A stretch of DNA of 26,514 nt from SbD1 sp049300095 (GTDB taxonomy: Bacteria; Desulfobacterota; Syntrophobacteria; Syntrophobacterales; Syntrophobacteraceae), in contig JBAQYM010000029.1 of NCBI GenBank assembly GCA_049300095.1, positions 1 to 26,514 of the forward strand, written 5' to 3'. The notes under the pieces were generated by a model that made no database searches, had not been told where the DNA came from, and worked only from the letters and a program-made list of their open reading frames with translations. Positions 7,579-14,666 of this stretch are shown one piece after another. How positions within the stretch are numbered: the first letter of the stretch is position 1; each line of letters starts with the position of its first letter. A program made the translations under genes and the position numbers.

Positions 7579-8385
7579 ATGGCGCATAACCTGAGGCTGT
7601 TTGAACTCTTCGAGGGAAGGAAATCTCCCAAGATCGTCCTCGCCGTGAGCGTGATCCTGCTGCTCGTGTTGGAACTCGCGATCTATATCGCGGTTTCGAG
7701 CCAGTCAGGGCTCAAATCGCGGGTGGTGGTGGCCGACACGAACGGGACGAAGGTCTACGAAAGCGCGGGAACGGCCCTTACTTCTTACGAGAAGATGACG
7801 TTCGAAAACAACTTCGGACCGCTTCGCAACTACAGCACGCACGTCGAAACGGAACTGGTCCCCTTTCCCATGAGGACCTGGGTCCTGCTGGCGATCGGCA
7901 TCCCGATGGGCCTCATCCTGCTGCTCTCTTTCCTGGTCCAGGTCTGGCTCCTGCTGCTGAACGGCAGTCCCAGGGAGGCCCCGGGGAACATGGCGGCCGC
8001 TGACGGCAAGACGCGGATCGATTCGTTTCTGAGCGCTTCGCGGAATTTTTCCGTCCTGCACGTCGGGTTCGTAATCGTTTTGGCGATGCTTATTTTATGG
8101 CTGGTGCCGTCTTTTCTCGGCGACGTGGCGAAGTCGTGTTTTGGCGCGGTGCGCGAATACCAGTGGTTTTTTGTGGGATTGGCCGTGTTTGCCGGGGGAT
8201 TGCTGACCTGGATCATTTACCTTCGCTACAGGCTGTCGAAGCAAATGCTGGACAATCAGCTCGAAATCGAAAAATACCGGATCAAGACGCAATTGCTCGC
8301 CCACGATCCGCCGCCTCACCTGCTGACGGGGAACGGGGAGCCTGAAGAAGCATCGGCACAAGTTCTCAAAACAAGGGAATCTTGA
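7579..8385 (+). CDS. Unrecognised membrane protein downstream of qrc
   Basis: A 268-residue protein I do not recognise. It has four hydrophobic helices at about 18-40, 100-127, 158-178 and 194-216. A polar region of about 60 residues (41-99) between the first two is probably periplasmic, and a charged, possibly coiled C-terminal tail (217-268) is probably cytoplasmic. The start is uncertain. The ATG at 7579 has no clear ribosome-binding site. The same frame stays open back to an ATG at 7363 that overlaps the qrcD stop and has GGAG before it. I prefer 7579 because the upstream part would translate the terminator hairpin and reads like non-coding sequence. The next gene starts four bases after this one stops, so the two form a pair. 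No function is assigned. Confidence 0.65.
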   Translation: MAHNLRLFELFEGRKSPKIVLAVSVILLLVLELAIYIAVSSQSGLKSRVVVADTNGTKVYESAGTALTSYEKMTFENNFGPLRNYSTHVETELVPFPMRTWVLLAIGIPMGLILLLSFLVQVWLLLLNGSPREAPGNMAAADGKTRIDSFLSASRNFSVLHVGFVIVLAMLILWLVPSFLGDVAKSCFGAVREYQWFFVGLAVFAGGLLTWIIYLRYRLSKQMLDNQLEIEKYRIKTQLLAHDPPPHLLTGNGEPEEASAQVLKTRES

Positions 8386-8389
8386 AGAT

Positions 8390-8932
8390 ATGTGGTTCAA
8401 CCGTTTGTTCGGAAAACGAAACGGCGGGGGCGATCCGCAAACCGAGACGCAAACCGAGTCCCAAACCGGGACGCCAACCGAGTCCCAGCCGCAGCCGCAA
8501 GCAGGGCCGCGGCCCCAGCCCCAGGGGACCGGGGCCGCGATCGATCAGGGCATGTACTATGCGTACATGATTATTGGGCTCCAGCTCGTCTTCGTCTTCG
8601 GAATCCTTGGCGTCATCATGTTCATAGGCAAGGTAATCTCGACGCCCGGGTGGGTGTTCCTGTTGATCTTCGCACTCTTGGCGGCCTCGCTCGTCTACAT
8701 ATACAGGAAGGCCAAACAGCAGTTTCGCAAGCTCAAGGAGTCGTTCAGCCAGGCGGGCATGTCGGATAAGAATTACGAAATCAGCATCATGGGCGGCATG
8801 CTCACCATGAGGATCGAGCAGAACCCGAACGCGCCAAAACTCCTGCAGGCGCCTTCCGTCATCGACGAACCCATCATCGATGCCGAAACGATAGAACCTT
8901 CTCCGGATCATAAACCGGCTCATCTGTCTTGA
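8390..8932 (+). CDS. Unrecognised two-helix membrane protein with a Gln/Pro/Thr-rich N-terminal segment
   Basis: A 180-residue protein of unknown function. Residues 16-46 are low complexity, rich in Q, T, P and E with TESQ/TETQ repeats. Two hydrophobic helices follow at about 56-80 and 86-106, then a basic stretch (107-117) and a polar tail. The N-terminal basic patch and the basic segment after helix 2 favour both termini being cytoplasmic. It starts four bases after the preceding membrane-protein gene, so they are very likely cotranscribed and may interact. Its last 59 bases overlap the 3' end of nadB on the opposite strand. Confidence 0.65.
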   Translation: MWFNRLFGKRNGGGDPQTETQTESQTGTPTESQPQPQAGPRPQPQGTGAAIDQGMYYAYMIIGLQLVFVFGILGVIMFIGKVISTPGWVFLLIFALLAASLVYIYRKAKQQFRKLKESFSQAGMSDKNYEISIMGGMLTMRIEQNPNAPKLLQAPSVIDEPIIDAETIEPSPDHKPAHLS

Positions 8933-10586
8933 CCGAAACGGGTGAAAAGAAGTCTTCGGCCGGATTTTTGGACACGATGGTGTCTTTGAGCCAGTTTGCG
9001 TCGTCTTTTTGCGGGTGGTCCAGGTTGTAGTGGAGCCCGCGGCTCTCCTTTCTCTTCAGGGCGCACCGGATGATCAGCTCGGCCACCAGCGCCAGCCCCT
9101 GGAGTTCCACCAGGTCGCTGTTCAGCGGGATTTTCGGCATGTGCTCCTTGATTTCCATCCGGATTTGCGCAATGTGGTTGAGCGCCAGCGCCAGCCTCTT
9201 GTCCGTCCTCACGATCCCGACGTAATTCCACATGAGCCGCCGGATGATGTCCCAGTTGTGGGTGATCAGCACCATCTCGTTATTCCCGGATGCGGCCTGC
9301 TCGACCCTCGCGGAACAATCCGGGACCTCGGGAAGCATCCGGTTGCGCCACACGTTGATATTCGCGCCGCACTCGAAGGCCGCCTCGTCGGCGAAGACCA
9401 TGGCTTCGAGCAGCGAGTTGCTCGCCAGCCTGTTTGCCCCGTGCAGCCCCGTGCACGCGCATTCGCCGATGGCGTAGAGGTTCTGGATGGTGGTCTGTCC
9501 CCGGCAATTCGTGACGATGCCCCCGCACATGTAGTGCGCCGCCGGCACGACGGGAATGGGGTCCTGTGTGATGTCGATGCCGAGCGAGAGGCATTTCGTG
9601 TAAATATTGGGGAAGCGCTCCTTGATATACTCGGAATCCCTTCGCGTTATATCCAGGAAGACGCAGTCGTCGCCGGTGGTCTTCATCTCGGTATCGATCG
9701 CGCGGGCGACGATGTCACGGAAGGCGAGGTCTTTGAGGGGATGGTATTTTTCCATGAACGCGCGCCCTCGCCTGTCGATGAGCCTTCCGCCCTCGCCGCG
9801 CACCGCTTCGGAGATGAGAAAATTCTTCGCCTGCGGATGGTAGAGACAGGTCGGATGGAACTGCACGAACTCGAGGTTCGCCAGTTTGGCCCCCGCCCGG
9901 TACGCTATGGCCAGTCCGTCGCCCGCGGCCACGTCGGGATTGCTCGTATACAGGTACACCTTTCCGGCCCCGCCCGTGCACAGCAGGACGGCATTGGCGA
10001 CGAAAGTGTGGATTTCATCCGCCGTGATATCGAGAACGTATGCGCCCCGGCAGATGTCCTGCTGATAGAGGTTGGTCGCGCCGACCCTCATCGCATGGTG
10101 CTGAATGATGAGATCGAGCGCCAGGTGGTTTTCGAATATCACGATGTTGGGGTGGGCTTCGGCCGTGGCGATAAGGACCTGTTCGACCGCGCGGCCGGTC
10201 GTGTCGTGCGCGTGCAGGATCCGGTTTCGGCTGTGGCCACCCTCCCTGCCGAGGTCGAATGCTTCCGCGCCGCTGTTTTTGCGGTTGAACGCGACCCCGA
10301 GTTCCACGAGGTCCCGGATGCGGTCCGGACCGGTCTTGACGACCTTCTCGACGATTTCGGGGTGGCACAATCCGTCGCCGGCCTTGAAAGTATCCTCGAT
10401 ATGGAGCTGAAAGGAATCGTCGGCCCCAAAAACCGACGCGATCCCCCCCTGGGCGTAGTTCGTGCTGGTTTCAAGCTTGTCTTTTTTTGTTATTATTGCG
10501 ACAGTTCCACTGTGAGCGGCTTTGAGCGCGAACGTGAGGCCGGCTATCCCGCTTCCGATGACCAGATAATCGAATTGATTTTTCAT
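8874..10586 (-). CDS. nadB: L-aspartate oxidase
   Basis: A 570-residue flavoprotein of the fumarate reductase/succinate dehydrogenase family. It oxidises L-aspartate to iminoaspartate, which NadA condenses with dihydroxyacetone phosphate to quinolinate for NAD synthesis. The FAD dinucleotide-binding motif GSGIAGL is at residues 11-17. EFVQFHPTCLY and AVRGEGG are typical active-site segments, and GECACTGLHGANRLASNS is the second FAD-binding segment. The C-terminal helical domain is present. In anaerobes fumarate is the likely electron acceptor. The length is slightly above the usual ~535, with extra residues at the C-terminus, which is the part overlapping the convergent gene. The ATG at 10586 is right because the Rossmann motif begins within ten residues. 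No nadA or nadC lies beside it. Confidence 0.95.
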   Translation of the reverse strand: MKNQFDYLVIGSGIAGLTFALKAAHSGTVAIITKKDKLETSTNYAQGGIASVFGADDSFQLHIEDTFKAGDGLCHPEIVEKVVKTGPDRIRDLVELGVAFNRKNSGAEAFDLGREGGHSRNRILHAHDTTGRAVEQVLIATAEAHPNIVIFENHLALDLIIQHHAMRVGATNLYQQDICRGAYVLDITADEIHTFVANAVLLCTGGAGKVYLYTSNPDVAAGDGLAIAYRAGAKLANLEFVQFHPTCLYHPQAKNFLISEAVRGEGGRLIDRRGRAFMEKYHPLKDLAFRDIVARAIDTEMKTTGDDCVFLDITRRDSEYIKERFPNIYTKCLSLGIDITQDPIPVVPAAHYMCGGIVTNCRGQTTIQNLYAIGECACTGLHGANRLASNSLLEAMVFADEAAFECGANINVWRNRMLPEVPDCSARVEQAASGNNEMVLITHNWDIIRRLMWNYVGIVRTDKRLALALNHIAQIRMEIKEHMPKIPLNSDLVELQGLALVAELIIRCALKRKESRGLHYNLDHPQKDDANWLKDTIVSKNPAEDFFSPVSVKTDEPVYDPEKVLSFRHR

Positions 10587-10664
10587 CCGGGATTCCCATA
10601 TAAAAGAAGCCGGAACAAATATTCGACTCCCCCACCCGGGAGATCGTTGATCCGGCGCATTTAA

Positions 10665-10692
10665 ATTTTACGTTGGTGCTTCAAATTGTCAC
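10665..10692 (-). promoter_or_regulatory. Candidate nadB promoter
   Basis: Read on the minus strand, GTGACA (10692-10687) and TAAAAT (10670-10665) each match the sigma-70 hexamers at five of six positions, with a 16-base spacer. They lie about 80 bases before the nadB ATG, in the gap divergent from the HAD gene. Confidence 0.5.
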
Positions 10693-10783
10693 CATATCTT
10701 AACTTATTCCAAAATCGAGTGCATGTAAAGGTTTCAGTGAAACCGGGCACGGCGATCCCCGAAGAAAGCGCACGGTATTTGCA

Positions 10784-11458
10784 ATGAGAAGCGACACGGA
10801 AAACGGAAATCGCGAAGCATTCTTCACCAAAGCGAAAAAACTCAGGGTGATCGCCCTCGACTGCGACGGGGTGCTCTTTGACTCCCGCGAGGCAAACATC
10901 CACTTCTACAGCCACATCATGGAAATAGTGGGCCACCCGCCGGTCAGGGCCGACCAGCACGAATACATCCACATGCATCCCGTGCGCGAATCCCTGCTCT
11001 ACCTCATCGGCAACGAGGGCGAGCAGTTCGACCGCGCCTACGAATATTTCAAGCAAATCGACTTCGAACCCTTTAACGGCTACCTCGAACAGGAGCCCGG
11101 ACTGGTCGAATTTCTCGAAAAGGCCCAGGCCCGCTACCGAACCGCCCTGGCCACAAACCGCACCGTCTCGACCCTGGATCTTCTCAAACGATACGATCTC
11201 AGAAAGTACTTCGACCTGGTGGTAAGCGCCTCGGACGTTCGGAACCCCAAGCCGCACCCCGAGATAATGGAGCGCATATTCACCGAGTTTCGCGCGCTTC
11301 CGCACCACGTGCTATACATCGGCGATTCGAGGGTGGACGAGGCGTTCGCCCAGGCCACCGGGATTCTTTTCGTGGCTTACAAGAACCCCGATCTCAAGGC
11401 GGATTTTCATATTTCCCATTTTGACGAACTCCATTCCCTGTTTGCCGGGGCCGTGTAG
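10784..11458 (+). CDS. HAD-superfamily hydrolase (phosphoglycolate phosphatase-like)
   Basis: A 224-residue cytoplasmic phosphatase with all four HAD motifs. Motif I is DCDGVLFDS (nucleophile D26, acid/base D28). Motif II is TNR (T124). Motif III Lys is K156 in PKPHPE, and motif IV is YIGDSRVDEAFA (D181, D185). An alpha-helical cap (about 35-105) between motifs I and II puts it in the C1-capped group with Gph and beta-phosphoglucomutase-type enzymes. The exact substrate is not readable. The ATG at 10784 lacks a strong ribosome-binding site, but the catalytic aspartate follows within 26 residues and no better start exists. It is divergent from nadB and stands alone, with repeats on its 3' side. 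Confidence 0.9.
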   Translation: MRSDTENGNREAFFTKAKKLRVIALDCDGVLFDSREANIHFYSHIMEIVGHPPVRADQHEYIHMHPVRESLLYLIGNEGEQFDRAYEYFKQIDFEPFNGYLEQEPGLVEFLEKAQARYRTALATNRTVSTLDLLKRYDLRKYFDLVVSASDVRNPKPHPEIMERIFTEFRALPHHVLYIGDSRVDEAFAQATGILFVAYKNPDLKADFHISHFDELHSLFAGAV

Positions 11459-11465
11459 CGTCTCC

Positions 11466-11596
11466 CAAGTGGCCATGTACATAAATACGGCTGCGTATTG
11501 CTGCCCGAATTTCCTCTTCGTGTCCTTCGTGTCCTTCGTGGTTGATCATTTCGATTTTTGACACGAAGGGCACGAAGAGCACGAAGGGGTCATTGG
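11466..11596 (-). repeat. CACGAA/TTCGTG repeat element, copy A
   Basis: A dispersed element with about three TTCGTG units, a ~25-base loop (TGGTTGATCATTTCG...) and three CACGAA units, so it can fold as a long hairpin. A body follows that ends in a CAAGTGGCCAT-like segment. The same architecture, loop and body recur in the opposite orientation at 23591-23757. Such elements often give rise to false small proteins with NHEGHEGHEE-like sequence; the open frame at 11394-11666 is one. Confidence 0.85.
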
Positions 11597-11627
11597 ATCT
11601 TCGCCCTCGACAGTTAAAACGCCACAA

Positions 11628-11718
11628 CTCGTCATTCCGGCGAAAGCCGGAATCCAGGGCGCCCATGCTATAAGCTGTTGACTTGACGCTGGATTCCGGC
11701 TTTCGCCGGAATGACGAG
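11628..11718. repeat. 30-bp perfect inverted repeat (REP/dRS3-like)
   Basis: Arms 11628-11657 and 11689-11718 are perfect reverse complements separated by 31 bases. Each arm itself holds the palindrome CCGGCGAAAGCCGG. The core resembles widespread bacterial interspersed palindromes such as neisserial dRS3 (from memory, not searched). The right arm ends 29 bases before the next gene. Confidence 0.9.
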
Positions 11719-11747
11719 CCGGGCGGCTTGCCCGCAGCCGGGTATCA

Positions 11748-12515
11748 ATGAATATGCGAAACGCAACACCCGCAGCCCCGACCCCCGTGGCAAAACCCGG
11801 CACGCCCCCTGCCGCGCTCTTGCTTCTCGGCGTCATCCATTCCGATCCCCTGGGATACGGAAGGACCCGGGCTTTTTTGTCCGAATACCGGCCCGGCCTG
11901 GTCCTGGTGGAGCTGAGCCCGTTTGGGCTGGCGTACAGGCGGGAGCACGGAAGCCGGCTTCACCGGGAATTTTTGGAAAATTTGCGGACGGCGGCCGGGG
12001 CGGCGGGCATCGATTTCAAGGCCGCCCTGAAACATCCCCGGATCACCCCGATCCGGCGCCAGATAAGCCTTCCGTTCGAATACAGGGCCTCGGCCGCCTA
12101 CTCGGCGCAAACCGGCGCCGCGGTGGTCCCGGTGGACTGGTCCGAGTTCAGCGCCCGGTGGGTCCCCACATGGGCCGACCTGATTTCCTCCGCGAACCTC
12201 GCGGCCCTTCTCAGGCTGGAGGATGCTCCGGTCCCCGTTTCGCGGGAGTATGAGCGCGCGGCCCGAATTATTCGGGGAGATCGTTCCGCCGTGGAAATTT
12301 GGACCGGCGGGAAGGATGTCCTCCGGCGGGAGCGCGAGGACCATATCGCCGGCCGAATCCGTTGCCTGCTCGACTCACATGGTCTCGAGCGGGCGGTCTA
12401 TATCGGCGGATGGCGACATCTGGCCGCGGGGGGCGGGTCCCGCACCGTTCGCGACATTCTCGGGATCGGCCTGCCCGGCTGTTTTTTGCTTGATCGCGGC
12501 CCCCTCGCTTCCTGA
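11748..12515 (+). CDS. Divergent TraB/TIKI-superfamily-like protein
   Basis: A 255-residue protein. GVIHSDPLGYGR (H31) followed by LVLVELSP (E55) resembles the N-terminal GxxH and vEL motifs of the TraB/TIKI/PrgY superfamily. REREDHIAGRI (about 194-204) and YIGGWRHLAAG (H224) resemble the later ERN and GxGHL motifs. TIKI members are metal-dependent proteases, and bacterial TraB/PrgY affects peptide pheromones; the catalytic role here is not proven. It lacks the C-terminal membrane helices of TraB proper and has no signal peptide, so it may be a soluble minimal form. Start is ATG 11748 or ATG 11754; neither has a good ribosome-binding site. The gene sits alone between a palindromic repeat and the SRP RNA. 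The function call is tentative; that it is a real gene is more certain. Confidence 0.6.
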   Translation: MNMRNATPAAPTPVAKPGTPPAALLLLGVIHSDPLGYGRTRAFLSEYRPGLVLVELSPFGLAYRREHGSRLHREFLENLRTAAGAAGIDFKAALKHPRITPIRRQISLPFEYRASAAYSAQTGAAVVPVDWSEFSARWVPTWADLISSANLAALLRLEDAPVPVSREYERAARIIRGDRSAVEIWTGGKDVLRREREDHIAGRIRCLLDSHGLERAVYIGGWRHLAAGGGSRTVRDILGIGLPGCFLLDRGPLAS

Positions 12516-12539
12516 GGCCGCTCGCGCGTCGCGGGCGGG

Positions 12540-12568
12540 TTGCATCTTGGCGATGAAGATGTTAGACT
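12540..12568 (+). promoter_or_regulatory. Candidate SRP RNA promoter
   Basis: TTGCAT at 12540-12545 and TAGACT at 12563-12568 are separated by exactly 17 bases. Transcription would start near 12575, about 18 bases before the predicted mature RNA, which would then need 5' trimming. Confidence 0.45.
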
Positions 12569-12592
12569 ATGTCTCCGAAGTCGGAAATCCGT

Positions 12593-12861
12593 CTTGGTCG
12601 TGCTAGACGGGGAGCTAGCGGTGCCCTGTAGCCCGAGATCCGCTTTAGCGGGGTTGAATCCCCTTTGAAGGGCCGGAGCTGAGCTGGCCGTATCTAATCC
12701 CGGCGCCGGTTGGACACCACGCAACAGACGAGTACGAACCCCGTCAGGTCCGGAAGGAAGCAGCGGTAAGTATCACCGGCTGTGTCGTGGTTACATCTGG
12801 CCTGGTTGCCTGGAGGTGTGCGGCCTGCCTTGGCAGGTTCGACAAAGGGTGCACGGCCAAG
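12593..12861 (+). ncRNA. ffs: Signal recognition particle RNA, large bacterial type with Alu domain
   Basis: The apical S-domain signature GTCAGGTCCGGAAGGAAGCA is at 12743-12762. It is the Ffh-binding helix 8 with its GGAA tetraloop and conserved asymmetric loop. The 5' part (12600-12665: GTGCTAGACGGGGAGCTAGC, GGTGCCCTGTA, then ATCCGCTTTAGCGG) resembles the Alu domain of Bacillus-type large SRP RNA. The ends close a long helix: CTTGGTCGTGC (12593-12603) pairs with GCACGGCCAAG (12851-12861) with one G-U. The length of about 269 bases fits the large class, not the ~110-base 4.5S RNA of Enterobacteria. It scaffolds Ffh for cotranslational membrane targeting, and the Alu part is expected to affect elongation arrest. 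Ends are inferred from pairing, within a few bases. Confidence 0.93.
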
Positions 12862-12870
12862 TCTTTTTTT
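12862..12870 (+). terminator. U tract ending the SRP RNA
   Basis: Seven T residues (12864-12870) directly follow the closing stem of the SRP RNA, so that stem plus the U run probably acts as its terminator. Confidence 0.5.
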
Positions 12871-12974
12871 ATCCCCGCATGCTTCACATTCGGCAATCCC
12901 GCCTTAAATTCCTCCTGTTCCGGTTTACACGTATCGTTTGTCTCCTCGACCCTTAACTTTTGGAAGGATCAAAG

Positions 12975-13367
12975 ATGAAACTCGCGCCTTTATTCGCGGC
13001 CATGGTGCTCCTCTTCGCCCTTGTTTTCGTCGCAACGGGAATTCACACCGCATCTGCCCAGCAGGCCCCGCCTCCGCCGGCGGGCACCACCTTCAAGGTT
13101 GTGGGCCCCATTTTCGAGGGCCACTGTTTCATGTGCCACGTCGGGGCGAAGGCCGCGAAAAGCCTCCGCCTGGATTCCTACGATAATGTGATGAAGGGCG
13201 GCGAGAACGGCAAGGTGGTGGACCCCGGCCAGCCTGGAAAGAGCGAGCTCTTCCAGAGAATTACCGGCGCAAAAAAGCCCCGCATGCCCAAGAACGGCCC
13301 CCCATGGGTCACCGAAAAGGAAACGGCCCTGATCGAACAATGGATTGCGACAGGCGCGCAGCGGTAA
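12975..13367 (+). CDS. Small periplasmic monoheme cytochrome c (PSCyt1-like)
   Basis: A 130-residue exported protein. Residues 1-28 form a signal peptide with a hydrophobic core (about 5-22) and probable cleavage after ASA (26-28). One heme site, CFMCH (C51, C54, H55), is followed by LRLDSYDNVMKGG, IVxPGxPxxS-like (VVDPGQPGKS), KPRMPKNGPP (M104, probable distal ligand) and EQWIATGA. This order is typical of the Planctomycete-type cytochrome c domain (PF07635-like). It is probably a small electron carrier or the free form of a domain found in larger oxidoreductases. GGAAGGA six bases before the ATG fixes the start. It stands alone after the SRP RNA and has its own hairpin terminator. The redox partner cannot be named. 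Confidence 0.88.
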   Translation: MKLAPLFAAMVLLFALVFVATGIHTASAQQAPPPPAGTTFKVVGPIFEGHCFMCHVGAKAAKSLRLDSYDNVMKGGENGKVVDPGQPGKSELFQRITGAKKPRMPKNGPPWVTEKETALIEQWIATGAQR

Positions 13368-13398
13368 TATCGCCGTCTTAGCGCCGGAGAAAGCGCAA

Positions 13399-13431
13399 AA
13401 GGGAAAGCCGCAAACCTGCCGGCTTTCCCTT
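13399..13431 (+). terminator. Hairpin terminator after the cytochrome c gene
   Basis: AAGGGAAAGCCG (13399-13410) and CGGCTTTCCCTT (13420-13431) form a perfect 12-bp stem with a 9-base loop, 32 bases after the stop. No long U tract follows, but the A-rich 5' side and T-rich 3' side fit a bidirectional terminator. The rest of the gap to 13622 shows no gene. Confidence 0.6.
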
Positions 13432-13622
13432 CCAACCCGCTATGCCCCCTCCCGTGGATACCCGTGCACTCATTTTGCCGCCGGTTTGGCTGGGGCGGCC
13501 GCTTGATTTCTTCTTCTCCAACCGTGAAAATAACGTGTCCGTATTGCGTCGCGCGATCGGCACGAATATTGAATCACTTTGACGACTTTAATCGCTAACC
13601 TTTACCCCAAAGTGAGGCAGGA

Positions 13623-14321
13623 ATGAGACTGCACTACCTTCAGCACGTTGCGTTCGAGGGTCCCGCAAACATCGCACTGTGGGCAAATAAGCATCATTTC
13701 GAGATTTCCGGCACGCATTTGTACCGCTGGGAAAAGCCCCCCTCGCCGGAGCAACTCGACTGGCTGGTGGTAATGGGCGGTCCGATGAATATTTACGAAG
13801 AAAAAGAGTACCCGTGGCTTGCGGCGGAGAAAAAATACATAAGAGAGGCGATAGAAAACAACAAAATTGTTCTGGGCATCTGCCTGGGAGCGCAATTGAT
13901 AGCCGACGTCCTCGGAGCGGAGGTCATTCGCAACAAGTACAAGGAAATCGGGTGGTTTCCCGTCGCCTTACGCCCCGACGCCGGGCCTTCCGCGCCGTTT
14001 CGGGGTTTTTCCGAGGAGTTTATCGCGTTCCACTGGCACGGGGACACCTTTTCCCTTCCTCCCGGCGCGACGATGCTCGCCGAAAGCGAAGCCTGCCCCG
14101 CCCAGGCTTTCTCGTACAACGGCGGGCGCGTGCTCGCCCTGCAGTTCCACCTCGAATCCTCCCCGGAAAGCGTCCTGTCGCTGATCCAAAATTGTTCCGA
14201 CGAACTGGTCGATGGAGAGTACATCCAGGGGCCTGACGCCATCATGGAGAGAACAGAGCATTTTAGCGAGATTTACAAAACCATGCTCGTCATGCTGGAT
14301 AATATGAAGGCGGCTTTTTAG
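13623..14321 (+). CDS. Class I glutamine amidotransferase domain protein (GMP-synthase-like)
   Basis: A 232-residue cytoplasmic protein made of one class I GATase domain. The catalytic triad is visible: C87 in GICLGAQ (the nucleophile elbow), and H176 and E178 in ALQFHLE. The oxyanion-strand motif VVMGGPMNIY is at 49-58. The fold hydrolyses glutamine and hands ammonia to a synthase, but stand-alone members are known that act on gamma-glutamyl compounds such as gamma-glutamyl-GABA or polyamine derivatives, or whose substrate is unknown. No partner synthetase gene lies nearby. GAGGCAGGA just before the ATG fixes the start. It is probably monocistronic. Confidence 0.88.
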   Translation: MRLHYLQHVAFEGPANIALWANKHHFEISGTHLYRWEKPPSPEQLDWLVVMGGPMNIYEEKEYPWLAAEKKYIREAIENNKIVLGICLGAQLIADVLGAEVIRNKYKEIGWFPVALRPDAGPSAPFRGFSEEFIAFHWHGDTFSLPPGATMLAESEACPAQAFSYNGGRVLALQFHLESSPESVLSLIQNCSDELVDGEYIQGPDAIMERTEHFSEIYKTMLVMLDNMKAAF

Positions 14322-14346
14322 CGGCCGCGCGAACCGCGCCCCGGCA

Positions 14347-14420
14347 GTGGGAGCGGCTTGCAGCCGCGAGAGGGTCGCGGGCCGACGTCAAAAAAAATCG
14401 CGGCTGCAAGCCGCTCCCAC
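14347..14420. repeat. 23-bp perfect inverted repeat (REP-like)
   Basis: Arms 14347-14369 and 14398-14420 are perfect reverse complements with a 28-base spacer. Each arm carries the internal palindrome GCGGCTTGCAGCCGC. It lies between the convergent ends of the GATase gene and uvrA. Confidence 0.9.
14390..14414 (-). terminator. Probable uvrA terminator formed by one repeat arm
   Basis: On the minus strand, GCGGCT-TGC-AGCCGC (14414-14400) is a 6-bp stem followed by GA and eight T residues (14397-14390). It has intrinsic-terminator form and is oriented to stop transcripts from uvrA, about 250 bases after the stop. Confidence 0.55.
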
Positions 14421-14469
14421 CCTTACCCGGCATGAGCCCGACGGCCCCACCCATGCGGCAAAAGCCCGC

Positions 14470-14662
14470 TCACTGTTCACTCATCACTCATCACTCATCA
14501 CTCATCACTCATCACCCATCACTCATCACTCTTCACCCTTCACTCTTCACCCTTCACTCATCACCCTTCACTCATCACCCTTCACTGTTCACTCTTCACT
14601 GCTCACTCTTCACTGTTCACTCTTCACTGCTCACTCTTCACTGCTCACTCTTCACTGCTCAC
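14470..14662. repeat. Heptanucleotide tandem repeat, about 27 units
   Basis: Continuous 7-bp units of the form (A/T/C)TCAC(T/C)(C/G). The array has three zones: mostly ATCACTC at the left; ATCACCC alternating with TTCACTC in the middle; and a 14-bp higher-order unit TTCACTG-CTCACTC at the right. It ends four bases before the uvrA stop. Open frames across it are compositional artefacts. Confidence 0.97.
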
Positions 14663-14666
14663 CGCC

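Noticed and set aside
9009..10664. 551-codon plus-strand open frame opposite nadB
   Set aside because: It is antisense to a full-length L-aspartate oxidase and has no recognisable motifs.
14470..14662. CRISPR array
   Set aside because: Units are 7 bp with no spacers, and no cas genes are in the window.
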